Source of the DNA: JAAURS01 sp044923475
Lineage (GTDB): Bacteria > Cyanobacteriota > Cyanobacteriia > Thermosynechococcales > Thermosynechococcaceae
Direction of reading: 5' to 3'
Assembly: GCF_044923475.1 (NCBI RefSeq)
Contig: NZ_CP137338.1
Coordinates: 3,596,001 to 3,660,000 of the forward strand
Length of the DNA stretch: 64,000 bases
A program made the translations under genes and the position numbers. The notes under the pieces are model-generated. The model did no database searches and had not been told where the DNA came from. It worked only from the letters and a program-made list of their open reading frames with translations. This document shows positions 8,676 to 16,365 of the stretch, piece after piece (position 1 is the first letter of the stretch; every line of letters starts with the position of its first letter).

Positions 8676-10145
8676 ATGATTGCAGCGACACCTCCCCGTC
8701 ATTGGCAGCCGATCGTCCAGGCGCTAGAGGCCATTGTGGGTCGCAATGCTATCATCAGCAGTCGCGAAGAGCGCTCGGTCTACGAATGCGATGGGTTAGC
8801 CAGCTATCGAGAATTGCCTGGGCTGGTGGTGCTGCCCCAAACCACTGAAGAAGTGGTCGAAATCGTGAAGCTCTGCGATCGCCTTAACATCCCCTTCGTA
8901 GCGCGCGGGTCCGGCACGGGGTTGTCGGGGGGTGCCATGCCGACGGAAGATTGCCTGCTGATCGTAACGGCCCGCATGAACCGGATTTTAGAGGTAGATT
9001 TTGAAAACCAGCGGGCCGTCGTGCAGCCTGGGGTCATTAATGCTTGGGTGACGCAAGCGGCGAGTGCCGAAGGTTTTTACTATGCCCCGGACCCCTCCAG
9101 CCAAATTATTTGCTCCATTGGCGGCAACATTGCCGAAAACTCCGGCGGGGTTCACTGTCTCAAATACGGCGTGACCACCAACCACGTTTTGGGGATGAAA
9201 ATGGTCTTGCCTGACGGCGAACTGATTGAGGTGGGCAGCAAAATTGCCGAAACCCCCGGCTACGACCTAACTGGTTTGTTTGTCGGCTCGGAAGGAACCC
9301 TCGGCATTGCGACAGAGATTACCCTCAACATCGTCAAGACGCCCGAAGTGGTGGAGGTTCTGTTGGCGGACTTTACCAGTATGGAGGCAGCGGGGGAAAC
9401 GGTTGCGGACATTATTGCAGCGGGTATTATCCCCGCAGGCATGGAAATTATGGACAAACTCAGCATCAATGCCGTGGAGGATGTCGTGGCAACGAACTGC
9501 TACCCCAGAGATGCGGCAGCCATTTTGCTGGTCGAGCTCGACGGACTGGGTGTAGAAGTGAAGGCCAGCAGCGATCGCGTCCAAGCGCTCTGCCGCAAAA
9601 ACGGCGCGCGCAATGTTATTGCCGCCAAGGATGCCGAGGAACGGCTCAGGTTTTGGAAAGGTCGAAAAGCTGCCTTTGCTGCGGCTGGCAAGCTCAGCCC
9701 CAATTACTTCGTCCAGGATGGGGTCATCCCTAGAACGCAGTTGGTCTCTGTTCTCAAAGAAATTCAAGCATTAAGCGATAAATTCGACTACCGCATTGCC
9801 AATGTCTTCCATGCGGGAGACGGTAACTTGCATCCGCTGATTTTGTACGATGAATCCATACCGGGAGCCTTTGAGAAGGTGGAAGAATTGGGCGGCGAAA
9901 TCTTGAAGCTGTGCGTGAGGGCAGGGGGCAGCATTTCCGGCGAGCACGGCATTGGGGCGGACAAGCGCTGCTATATGCCAGAGATGTTTTCTGCGGCAGA
10001 TTTGGACACCATGCAGTGGGTTCGCGCTGCTTTCAACCCTAAGGAATTAGCAAACCCCGGCAAAGTCTTCCCCACCCCGCGCACTTGTGGGGAAGCGGCC
10101 CACGCCCACCACCACGGAACGATGGAAGGGGTAGATCTCTTTTGA
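8676..10145 (+). CDS. glcD: Glycolate oxidase/dehydrogenase FAD subunit GlcD
   Basis: 489 residues. An FAD-linked 2-hydroxyacid dehydrogenase that oxidises glycolate to glyoxylate in the photorespiratory pathway; D-lactate may also be a substrate. The N-terminal FAD-binding-4 domain has RGSGTGLSGG and the GGNIAENSGG segment, and the C-terminal FAD-oxidase domain contains VFHAGDGNLHPL and GSISGEHGIG, both diagnostic. The C-terminus has a small His cluster (AHAHHHG). No glcE or glcF gene is adjacent. A 7-bp inverted repeat (TTGACGC/GCGTCAA, 10142-10165) overlaps the stop codon but lacks a T run. Beyond it, 10166-10390 is a non-coding stretch up to the insertion sequence. Confidence 0.95.
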   Translation: MIAATPPRHWQPIVQALEAIVGRNAIISSREERSVYECDGLASYRELPGLVVLPQTTEEVVEIVKLCDRLNIPFVARGSGTGLSGGAMPTEDCLLIVTARMNRILEVDFENQRAVVQPGVINAWVTQAASAEGFYYAPDPSSQIICSIGGNIAENSGGVHCLKYGVTTNHVLGMKMVLPDGELIEVGSKIAETPGYDLTGLFVGSEGTLGIATEITLNIVKTPEVVEVLLADFTSMEAAGETVADIIAAGIIPAGMEIMDKLSINAVEDVVATNCYPRDAAAILLVELDGLGVEVKASSDRVQALCRKNGARNVIAAKDAEERLRFWKGRKAAFAAAGKLSPNYFVQDGVIPRTQLVSVLKEIQALSDKFDYRIANVFHAGDGNLHPLILYDESIPGAFEKVEELGGEILKLCVRAGGSISGEHGIGADKRCYMPEMFSAADLDTMQWVRAAFNPKELANPGKVFPTPRTCGEAAHAHHHGTMEGVDLF

Positions 10146-10390
10146 CGCAAACCTTAAAGCGTCAAGATAAACTGTCGTACTGCATAAATTGGCAATGGCT
10201 ACACATGAAGATCTCTCTAGCTCTTTCAGAGTGGCTCCGCCAAGAATAAGGAGGAACTTCAGGCTTTAGCGTTTTTGAGGCTATAACTAACAAGATTTTT
10301 CAAATGCCCATTGAAGACGTTGGGAGCTTGAAGAAGATAAGAGAAAAGTAAAGAACAAAAAAAATCCGCTAAAGAATAATTGAACAGTGC

Positions 10391-11764
10391 GTTAGTGTCC
10401 TGAGTTTTTCGCCATAGAGGCCAAAGCGTGAAAAGGTCTGAGGATAAGAGATTCAGGCCAACAGAGAATGGATATCGTCACACGCAAAGCCCAAATACTG
10501 CGGGTTCAAACCCAAAATCCATATCCAGAGTTGAACGAAGTCCTACAGGAAAAACTGAATACAGAGGTTCTGGGGGTTACGCAAAGCGTCTTAGAAGCAG
10601 CTCTGTGCGAAGAATTACAAGAGCATCTCAATCAGCTTGCGGGAGAACGACCTCGTCGGTCTGGCTACTTCAAGCGAGTCCTTGATAGCGAATACGGGCG
10701 CATCGAATCCTTGTCGGTACCCAAGCTGCGCCATGGGAACAGAGACCGAGACTGGCAAATCTTGGGGCGCTATCAACGGGGCCTTGGCAGTCTATTAAAC
10801 TTTTGTCTAAGTCTGTATGTCATGGGCCTGTCCTTGCGAGACTTGCAAGAAGCGCTCTATCCATTACTCGGGGCTGTATTATCGGTCAATGCCATCAACC
10901 GAATCACAGAAGCCGCTCAACAGCAGATGAATCAACGGCGCACGGCAAAAATTACCACTGCTGTACCCATTTTGCTTGTCGATGGTGTTTGGGTGAGAAT
11001 TCAATATGCAAGCGGGGAAACCTTTGAAGACCAAGCTGGACATGTGCGCGCCTTGCGTCAAGCCGAAGAACGGGTTGTTTTAGTGGCAATGGCCATTTAT
11101 CCAGATGGCACTCGTGAAATCTTGCACTATGAGATTGCCGAGAGTGAATCTCAATTCGCCTGGGAGTCTTTTTTCAAGGGTTTACAGGAGCGTGGATTGA
11201 AGCTTGATGGGGTTGAGGTTGTCGTCAGTGATGGGACCAATGGATTGCCCGCTGTGCTCAAAGCCTGGGTACCTCAGGCCCAGCATCAACTGTGCATCAC
11301 TCATAAAATCAGGGCAATGCTGCGTCATCTGGGCTATGAGAATTTATCCATCCAAGATGCGCAAGGTCAGACCCTAGACCTTCCAGAAGCAAAGAAGCTT
11401 CGCTATACCCAGATTAAGACTGACGCCTATGACATCTATAAAACCGATGATTGGATGGAAGCCATTGAGCGATTGGTGGTCTTTGTCGAGACTTGGCAGT
11501 CTGTTGAACCTAATGCCATCCGCTCCTTTTTGAGAGATATTGTTTTGACCTTTAATTTCTATGATTTGAACCCATCCTTATATCCACTCGTCCGAACCAC
11601 TAATGCGCTCGAACGATTGTTTCGAGAGTTTAGGAACAAGTCCGATGAAATTGGTGCGTTCCCCAATGAAGACAGTTGTTTGACCATTTTCTTCTTGGTC
11701 TTACAGCGTGACCATACCAAGCATGACCGTCTCAAATCTGTGGCGAAAAACTAGGGACACTAAC
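10391..11764 (+). mobile_element. Insertion sequence, IS256 family, intact, with 9-bp target duplication
   Basis: 1374 bp. The left end (10391-10417) and right end (11738-11764) form imperfect terminal inverted repeats, 24 of 27 bases matching, both beginning GTTAGTGTCC from the outside. The element is flanked by perfect 9-bp direct repeats GAACAGTGC (10382-10390 and 11765-11773), as expected for this family. The transposase frame is intact and its stop codon lies within the right repeat. Perfect flanks and an intact gene point to a recent, potentially active insertion. It sits just upstream of the DUF4365-like gene pair. Confidence 0.95.
10468..11754 (+). CDS. IS256-family (Mutator-type) transposase
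   Basis: 428 residues, normal length. The DDE catalytic set is visible: Asp in LLVDGVWV, Asp in VVSDGTNGL and Glu in TTNALERLFREFRNK. The N-terminal third is the DNA-binding region. The ATG lies 77 bp inside the left end and the stop codon overlaps the right terminal repeat. It catalyses copy-in transposition of the surrounding element. Confidence 0.95.
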   Translation: MDIVTRKAQILRVQTQNPYPELNEVLQEKLNTEVLGVTQSVLEAALCEELQEHLNQLAGERPRRSGYFKRVLDSEYGRIESLSVPKLRHGNRDRDWQILGRYQRGLGSLLNFCLSLYVMGLSLRDLQEALYPLLGAVLSVNAINRITEAAQQQMNQRRTAKITTAVPILLVDGVWVRIQYASGETFEDQAGHVRALRQAEERVVLVAMAIYPDGTREILHYEIAESESQFAWESFFKGLQERGLKLDGVEVVVSDGTNGLPAVLKAWVPQAQHQLCITHKIRAMLRHLGYENLSIQDAQGQTLDLPEAKKLRYTQIKTDAYDIYKTDDWMEAIERLVVFVETWQSVEPNAIRSFLRDIVLTFNFYDLNPSLYPLVRTTNALERLFREFRNKSDEIGAFPNEDSCLTIFFLVLQRDHTKHDRLKSVAKN

Positions 11765-11849
11765 GAACAGTGCTATCCTAAGTGACCATGGATTCACGAT
11801 CATGTCACATTATATGCAACATTTATTCATGCATAGCTGTTGTTGAGCG

Positions 11850-12338
11850 ATGCATATTACACAACAACAAGAACAATTTAGCAAAGCATACCTCCGTGCC
11901 ATTTCAGCTATCGCAGGATGTACTTTAGCTGAGCCAGAAGTAGACGACGATAGTATTGATATTACACTGTCGAGCAAGCGATTCCCTAGAAAACCAAAGT
12001 TGGATATACAGCTAAAGTGTCATATGCGGGACACTTGCATTGACAAATCTGGCTTGAGGTATGGTCTAAAAAGGAAAAACTATGATGACCTAAGGGCAAC
12101 CGATGTTCTTGTACCGCGTCTTCTTATGGTAGTCGTGGTGCCAAAGGCCATTGAGAATTGGTTGTCTCAATCTGACAACGAAGCTATGATAAGATACTGC
12201 GCTTATTGGGCTTCATTAAGAGGGCTACCAGACAAAGATCAAGGCGAAATAACTGTGTTTATGCCTCAGGCAAACCGAGTGACTTCAGAAAGCCTTAACG
12301 AACTGATGCAAAAGATTGCATTAGGAGACGAGCCATGA
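11850..12338 (+). CDS. DUF4365-like protein, possible PD-(D/E)XK nuclease fold
   Basis: 162 residues. The N-terminal helix (QQQEQFSKAYLRAISAIAG) is followed by acidic DDDSIDITL and a strand KLDIQLKC; the order acidic helix - D - QxK is that of the DUF4365 family, which I believe belongs to the restriction-endonuclease-like superfamily. The catalytic reading would be Asp in DSID and Gln-Lys in QLK. The TGA overlaps the ATG of the next gene (ATGA, 12335-12338), so the two are translationally coupled. Base composition is visibly more AT-rich than the surrounding chromosome, suggesting transfer. Families like this are found in defence-type loci, but activity here is inference. Confidence 0.7.
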   Translation: MHITQQQEQFSKAYLRAISAIAGCTLAEPEVDDDSIDITLSSKRFPRKPKLDIQLKCHMRDTCIDKSGLRYGLKRKNYDDLRATDVLVPRLLMVVVVPKAIENWLSQSDNEAMIRYCAYWASLRGLPDKDQGEITVFMPQANRVTSESLNELMQKIALGDEP

Positions 12339-13468
12339 AAGCTTTTATCCAGGATTCCGAAACTCTCAGGAGTCTAGACCCTAACCAGATTCTTGTATAT
12401 TTACAAGAAAAAGGTTGGGAACAAGATGATTATATCGAAGACAAAGCATCCATGTGGACGCTAAAAGAAAACGGTTCTGAAATTGCAGAGATTTTACTGC
12501 CTGCACATTCACGTTTTAGAGACTTCCCGCTTCGGATAAGTGAAATTCTAGAGACTCTAGAGGAAGTAGAAAAAAGATCGCAAATTGAAATTTTTAATAA
12601 TTTAGTGAATTCACTTTCTGATGTCATAAGAATCAAATTGAATCATCAAGAATTTCATAATGGAACGGTTCCACTCAATAATGGTTACAATTTAATTCGA
12701 TATGCCAGGGAAATGATGTTGTCAGCAGCTTGCTCAACTGTAGATTCTAGAAGGCATTTCGAAAAAAAGAAACCGTCAGAAGCCAATGAATATCTCAGAA
12801 AAGCGAGATTTGGACAAACTGAGAAAGGGAGCTTTATCTTAACTATTATCTCTCCTATTTCTTCAGAAGTAATAGGACATTTCTCTGGCGATCCATTTGA
12901 AAGAAAAGTTATAAAAACTCTTTTTAATTCGTTAGAGCTTGCCAAGGAAGCTGCTCAAAGTATTGATGTTTCGAGAATTGATTTTGAATTACCCTCTAAC
13001 TATATTGAAGAAGGTATCAGCTCTAACTTGTGTGATGCTCTTGTAGGTATATATCAAAGCGGAAAGAGAGAAGATATTCATATAAAACTTGATAGTTCTC
13101 CTGCGATTTCTATGCCAGACAGCATTTCTACTAGTATAAATTTTCCTTCTAAATTGATGCCTGCTATTCACAGAATAGGGAAGCGCCTCAAGGCGAATAT
13201 AACCCCTGATTTTCAGGTTATAGGCGAAGTTATTAAACTAGAAAGACAAAATAGAGAACAAACTGGGCAAGTGACTCTATTTGGAAATCTAGGTAAGCAA
13301 ATAAAAAAAATCAAGGTTCAACTTTCTGATGAAGATTATGCCATTGCCGCAAAAGCTCATCAAGATAGAGTTTTTGTAAGTTGTTTTGGCTCTCTCATAA
13401 AAGAGGGACAAATCTATTCACTTACTAACCCTAAAGATTTTTCAATAGTAAATAAAGTAGAAGAGTGA
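12335..13468 (+). CDS. Unknown protein, coupled to the DUF4365-like gene
   Basis: 377 residues, not recognised as a named family. The N-terminal part (MKAFIQDSETLRSLDPNQIL, then YLQEKGWEQ...WTL, an acidic EILLP and a DFPLRISEIL stretch, up to about residue 75) looks like a small sensor or adaptor domain that I associate with actinobacterial and cyanobacterial accessory proteins. The middle is mixed alpha/beta. The last 80 residues (VIGEVIKLERQ...GQVTLFG...KVQLSDEDY...VFVSCFGSLI) resemble a beta-rich OB-like fold. AGGAG precedes the ATG by 8 bases, and the ATG lies inside the stop of the upstream gene. Codon use is strongly AT-biased, unlike the flanking chromosome. I infer a two-component module with the putative nuclease. 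Confidence 0.65.
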   Translation: MKAFIQDSETLRSLDPNQILVYLQEKGWEQDDYIEDKASMWTLKENGSEIAEILLPAHSRFRDFPLRISEILETLEEVEKRSQIEIFNNLVNSLSDVIRIKLNHQEFHNGTVPLNNGYNLIRYAREMMLSAACSTVDSRRHFEKKKPSEANEYLRKARFGQTEKGSFILTIISPISSEVIGHFSGDPFERKVIKTLFNSLELAKEAAQSIDVSRIDFELPSNYIEEGISSNLCDALVGIYQSGKREDIHIKLDSSPAISMPDSISTSINFPSKLMPAIHRIGKRLKANITPDFQVIGEVIKLERQNREQTGQVTLFGNLGKQIKKIKVQLSDEDYAIAAKAHQDRVFVSCFGSLIKEGQIYSLTNPKDFSIVNKVEE

Positions 13469-13502
13469 ATCAAGTGTCGTTGAAATTGCAGGTTTAACAA
13501 CC

Positions 13503-14324
13503 TTAATTTTGGGCTGATGCAGATGGCGTTTGCTGTTTGAAATGCTTCGGCCAAATGCGATCGCAGAAAAACAGCGTACCCGATGCAACGCAGAGGGGCA
13601 CTGTAATGAGATTCAGCAGCGGAATGCTGACCAAAAAAAGCGAGACCAAGCCAAAGCTAGCGGTGGCGGGAAGCGTCCCGTAAATTAACCCTAGCTTTTG
13701 ACGAAACTTCAAGCGGCGGCGTTCGAGGGGAGAATCTAAAAAATCGAGGCAGACCAGCGTCGAACCCAAGGAGAATCCACCGATCGTGGCGATCGTCGAA
13801 CCCAGCCCTGGCAGCGTATTGACGATAAAGCAAGTTCCCCCAACCACCAGCAAGAGCAGGAGCTTTTTGAGTTCGAACAGCACCGCCCGCCGAACTTCCT
13901 GGATCGGTCCGATTTCAACGATCTCCATCTGCTGGGTTTTGAACTGCTCGATCTTTTCCGAGAGCTTGCCATACCACGGCGCGCCCAGCAGCGTCCCAAA
14001 CTGGGCCAGCAGCAGCCCGATGAGCAAAAATAGCCCCAGACTCAGCGCGATCCGAAACACCCAGCCCAGCCCAGCCCCAACTTCATCTAAAAAGCCCAGC
14101 CAAGGCGGCAATGTCCCCTCCCACTGAGCCAAAAAGGCATTGAAATCGCTGAGTTCGGTGTTAATCCACTGCCAGCTTGGAGCAAAGATGCCCAGGTATA
14201 GCCCTATCCCAAGCACGACATTTAGCAAGAGCGGAAAAAAGAGGTACGTCAAAAAGGCTGGCTTGCGCAGAAATAGTGCCAGCGCGCGAAAAGGATAGGT
14301 TCCGCCCGCAATCAGTCCCGTCAT
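13503..14324 (-). CDS. EI24/CysZ-like membrane protein
   Basis: 273 residues with about four to six hydrophobic segments. The start MTGLIAGGTYPFRALALFLR and the aromatic/hydrophobic pattern that follows are typical of the EI24 domain (etoposide-induced 2.4; bacterial CysZ). CysZ proteins support sulfate uptake, but many cyanobacterial members are uncharacterised, so I assign only the family. It lies 30 bp downstream of the FIST protein gene on the same strand; cotranscription is likely. Confidence 0.8.
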   Translation of the reverse strand: MTGLIAGGTYPFRALALFLRKPAFLTYLFFPLLLNVVLGIGLYLGIFAPSWQWINTELSDFNAFLAQWEGTLPPWLGFLDEVGAGLGWVFRIALSLGLFLLIGLLLAQFGTLLGAPWYGKLSEKIEQFKTQQMEIVEIGPIQEVRRAVLFELKKLLLLLVVGGTCFIVNTLPGLGSTIATIGGFSLGSTLVCLDFLDSPLERRRLKFRQKLGLIYGTLPATASFGLVSLFLVSIPLLNLITVPLCVASGTLFFCDRIWPKHFKQQTPSASAQN

Positions 14325-14354
14325 AGGTAATAATATTGGCCCGTTTGCAATGGC

Positions 14355-15614
14355 TTAGGATCGATTTTCGGCAAGGGGCCGAAACAATGCAAAGACGGCG
14401 GTGTACCCGTGGAGGAAGGTGGCGCTACCGATCGGTCCAATCTCTCCCTGACAGAAAAAACCGCCGATGGGTGTCTCGCCCACGTACTGACGAAACAGTT
14501 GAGTATCGAAATTAGGGCGGTTGTAAAATCGTTCGCCTCGACCCAAACAATCGAATAGCAGCGCTCCCGCAGGCGACGGGTTTCGCTCGTTTTTTTCTTG
14601 ATAGTCGATCAGCAGCATTTCCAAATCTTCGGCAGAGGCATCCGCGTCGCGCAGGTGGAACTGAACCCGCTGTCCTGGCCGGATGCGATCGCCAATGGCA
14701 ATCGCCCCAATTCGGGGATCTACTCCAATCAGATTCCGAATCAAAAAATCGCCCGTCTCTACATTCGCCTTAAACGCATCGCGGACGATCCCGATCGAGA
14801 GGGCATTTTGAGCCTTCGTCCGATCTTCTTCGTCCAGGGTATCTAGGGCGCGATGCAGGGCTTCAAGGGCCGTTTGCGCTTTAGTATCCACTGCTGCCGT
14901 CTCCCAGCGTTCGCCTTCCGGGTTCGCTTCGACCCGCAGCAACACGTGTCTGTCCGCCTCTGCCACCCGCAGCAGCGGGCCAACCGGACGACAGCCCTGG
15001 GCCACAATGGTCTCGACCGAAATATTGCCGCTGAGCGCGACGCCAATCGTCCCTTCCCGCAGCAATCGCCCTTTACAAAACAGGCCGCTCCCCCCCAGAG
15101 CCGAGACACCAGCGGTCAGCCCGCCCACTTTAACTGACTGAGGATAAGCGTAGTCTAGACCCTGAAGCAAGTCGTTGATGCGGGCGCTCATCGAATCGCC
15201 CAGCAAAATAAAATGCGGGTTGTCTGCCGGATCGACCCCAAGTAGATTGACCCATCGGTCGGGAGAGCTGTCTAAATCGGGAAGTTCCTCTGGACGCAGG
15301 TGAAAGGGATGGACCTGCACGTCCGGTAGGGCGGCCAACGTGAGGGCGATAGCGGGTTCGTCTTCAATTTCCAAAGGGCGTCCCGAGGCCGATTGCGCGA
15401 TCGCGCCGCCGCACCCGCAGCCTAAAATAGGAACGGATCCGAGTCGCGCTTGCAGCAGCGGCATTAACCGCGAGTACTCGCTGGCAAAGGCTTCAGAGAT
15501 GAACACTAAGGCCAAGTCAGCCGCCTGGCCCAAGGCCGTTTGGGCCTTGTCTGCCACTTCAGTGACTGCTGCCTCTAGAGAGGGACGAGTTGAGAGCGCA
15601 CTAGTCCACTTCAT
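14355..15614 (-). CDS. FIST N- and C-domain signal-transduction protein
   Basis: 419 residues from the ATG at 15614, chosen because AAGGAGG stands 6 bases before it; the frame upstream has only an ATT. FIST proteins are putative small-ligand sensors (amino acids have been proposed). The N-domain contains GCGCGGAIAQ and the C-domain ends with GETPIGGFFCQGEIGPIG, the hallmark of FIST_C, followed by a conserved final segment LHGYTAVFALF. No transmembrane segment is visible. The protein is stand-alone here, without a fused kinase or cyclase domain. Confidence 0.9.
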   Translation of the reverse strand: MKWTSALSTRPSLEAAVTEVADKAQTALGQAADLALVFISEAFASEYSRLMPLLQARLGSVPILGCGCGGAIAQSASGRPLEIEDEPAIALTLAALPDVQVHPFHLRPEELPDLDSSPDRWVNLLGVDPADNPHFILLGDSMSARINDLLQGLDYAYPQSVKVGGLTAGVSALGGSGLFCKGRLLREGTIGVALSGNISVETIVAQGCRPVGPLLRVAEADRHVLLRVEANPEGERWETAAVDTKAQTALEALHRALDTLDEEDRTKAQNALSIGIVRDAFKANVETGDFLIRNLIGVDPRIGAIAIGDRIRPGQRVQFHLRDADASAEDLEMLLIDYQEKNERNPSPAGALLFDCLGRGERFYNRPNFDTQLFRQYVGETPIGGFFCQGEIGPIGSATFLHGYTAVFALFRPLAENRS

Positions 15615-15843
15615 CGAGCCTCCTTCCGCCAATACTGCTGGGTGAATCCCATCGATCGAACCTATTGTGCCTATTGTGACACTCTAGCCCCTAAAATGCA
15701 GCATTGGTAACAGTCCTCTATGGGTCGATCGCTGCGGGTTCGCGATCGAGCGAGCGATTTCGTTTGCCCGTTGCAGCCTGAAACGCACTAGAGTGAATGA
15801 TAGTTGCCAGAATCTGGATTTGGATCTACTGAGGAGACTTTGA

Positions 15844-16365
15844 ATGCCCACGCCTGACGATTTTTTGACCTATACCCAATGGAGCGGCATTGCGACGTTG
15901 GCCCTTGCGGGACTGACAGCACTGGCCTTTGCGATCGGTTGGGGCTTCCGCTTTCGGCTGGTGGGCGCGACGGGGTTCGTGGGGGTGTTGACGGTGGGCC
16001 TGCTTTCCCTCAGTTTTGTGCCGCTGACGCAGACTGTTATTCCCAATGCAACCAAGTATTCTTTGGTCTACGATACGGGCGCTGCCGAAGTGGTGATTGC
16101 AGTCGCACCGGACATTACGCGGCCCCAGCTCGAGGCGACATTAGAGCAGGCTGCTGTCAATCTCTTTTCTCCAGGGCGGCTCGGTCGCGGTAAAGCGCAG
16201 CTTACCGTCAGGGCCAGAACGGTCATTCATCCTGAGGAGGGCGTTTCCGTGCCGCTGTATTTAGGAGAAGCGCGGCGATCGCTCTCTACCCGCGATGACA
16301 AAAACCTCGAAGTATCATTGTTCGAGCAAAATCTGGCGCTGCTGCCCCAGCTAGCAGCAAGCTAA
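15844..16365 (+). CDS. Ycf51 family protein (DUF2518)
   Basis: 173 residues. Two N-terminal hydrophobic segments (about 16-35 and 40-60) followed by a soluble domain with FSPGRLGRGKAQLTVRARTV and HPEEGVSVPLYLGE, as in the Ycf51 family of cyanobacteria and red-lineage plastids. Molecular function is not established. GAGGAG is suitably spaced before the ATG. The stop codon overlaps by 4 bp the end of the convergent FHA-ABC gene. Confidence 0.85.
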   Translation: MPTPDDFLTYTQWSGIATLALAGLTALAFAIGWGFRFRLVGATGFVGVLTVGLLSLSFVPLTQTVIPNATKYSLVYDTGAAEVVIAVAPDITRPQLEATLEQAAVNLFSPGRLGRGKAQLTVRARTVIHPEEGVSVPLYLGEARRSLSTRDDKNLEVSLFEQNLALLPQLAAS

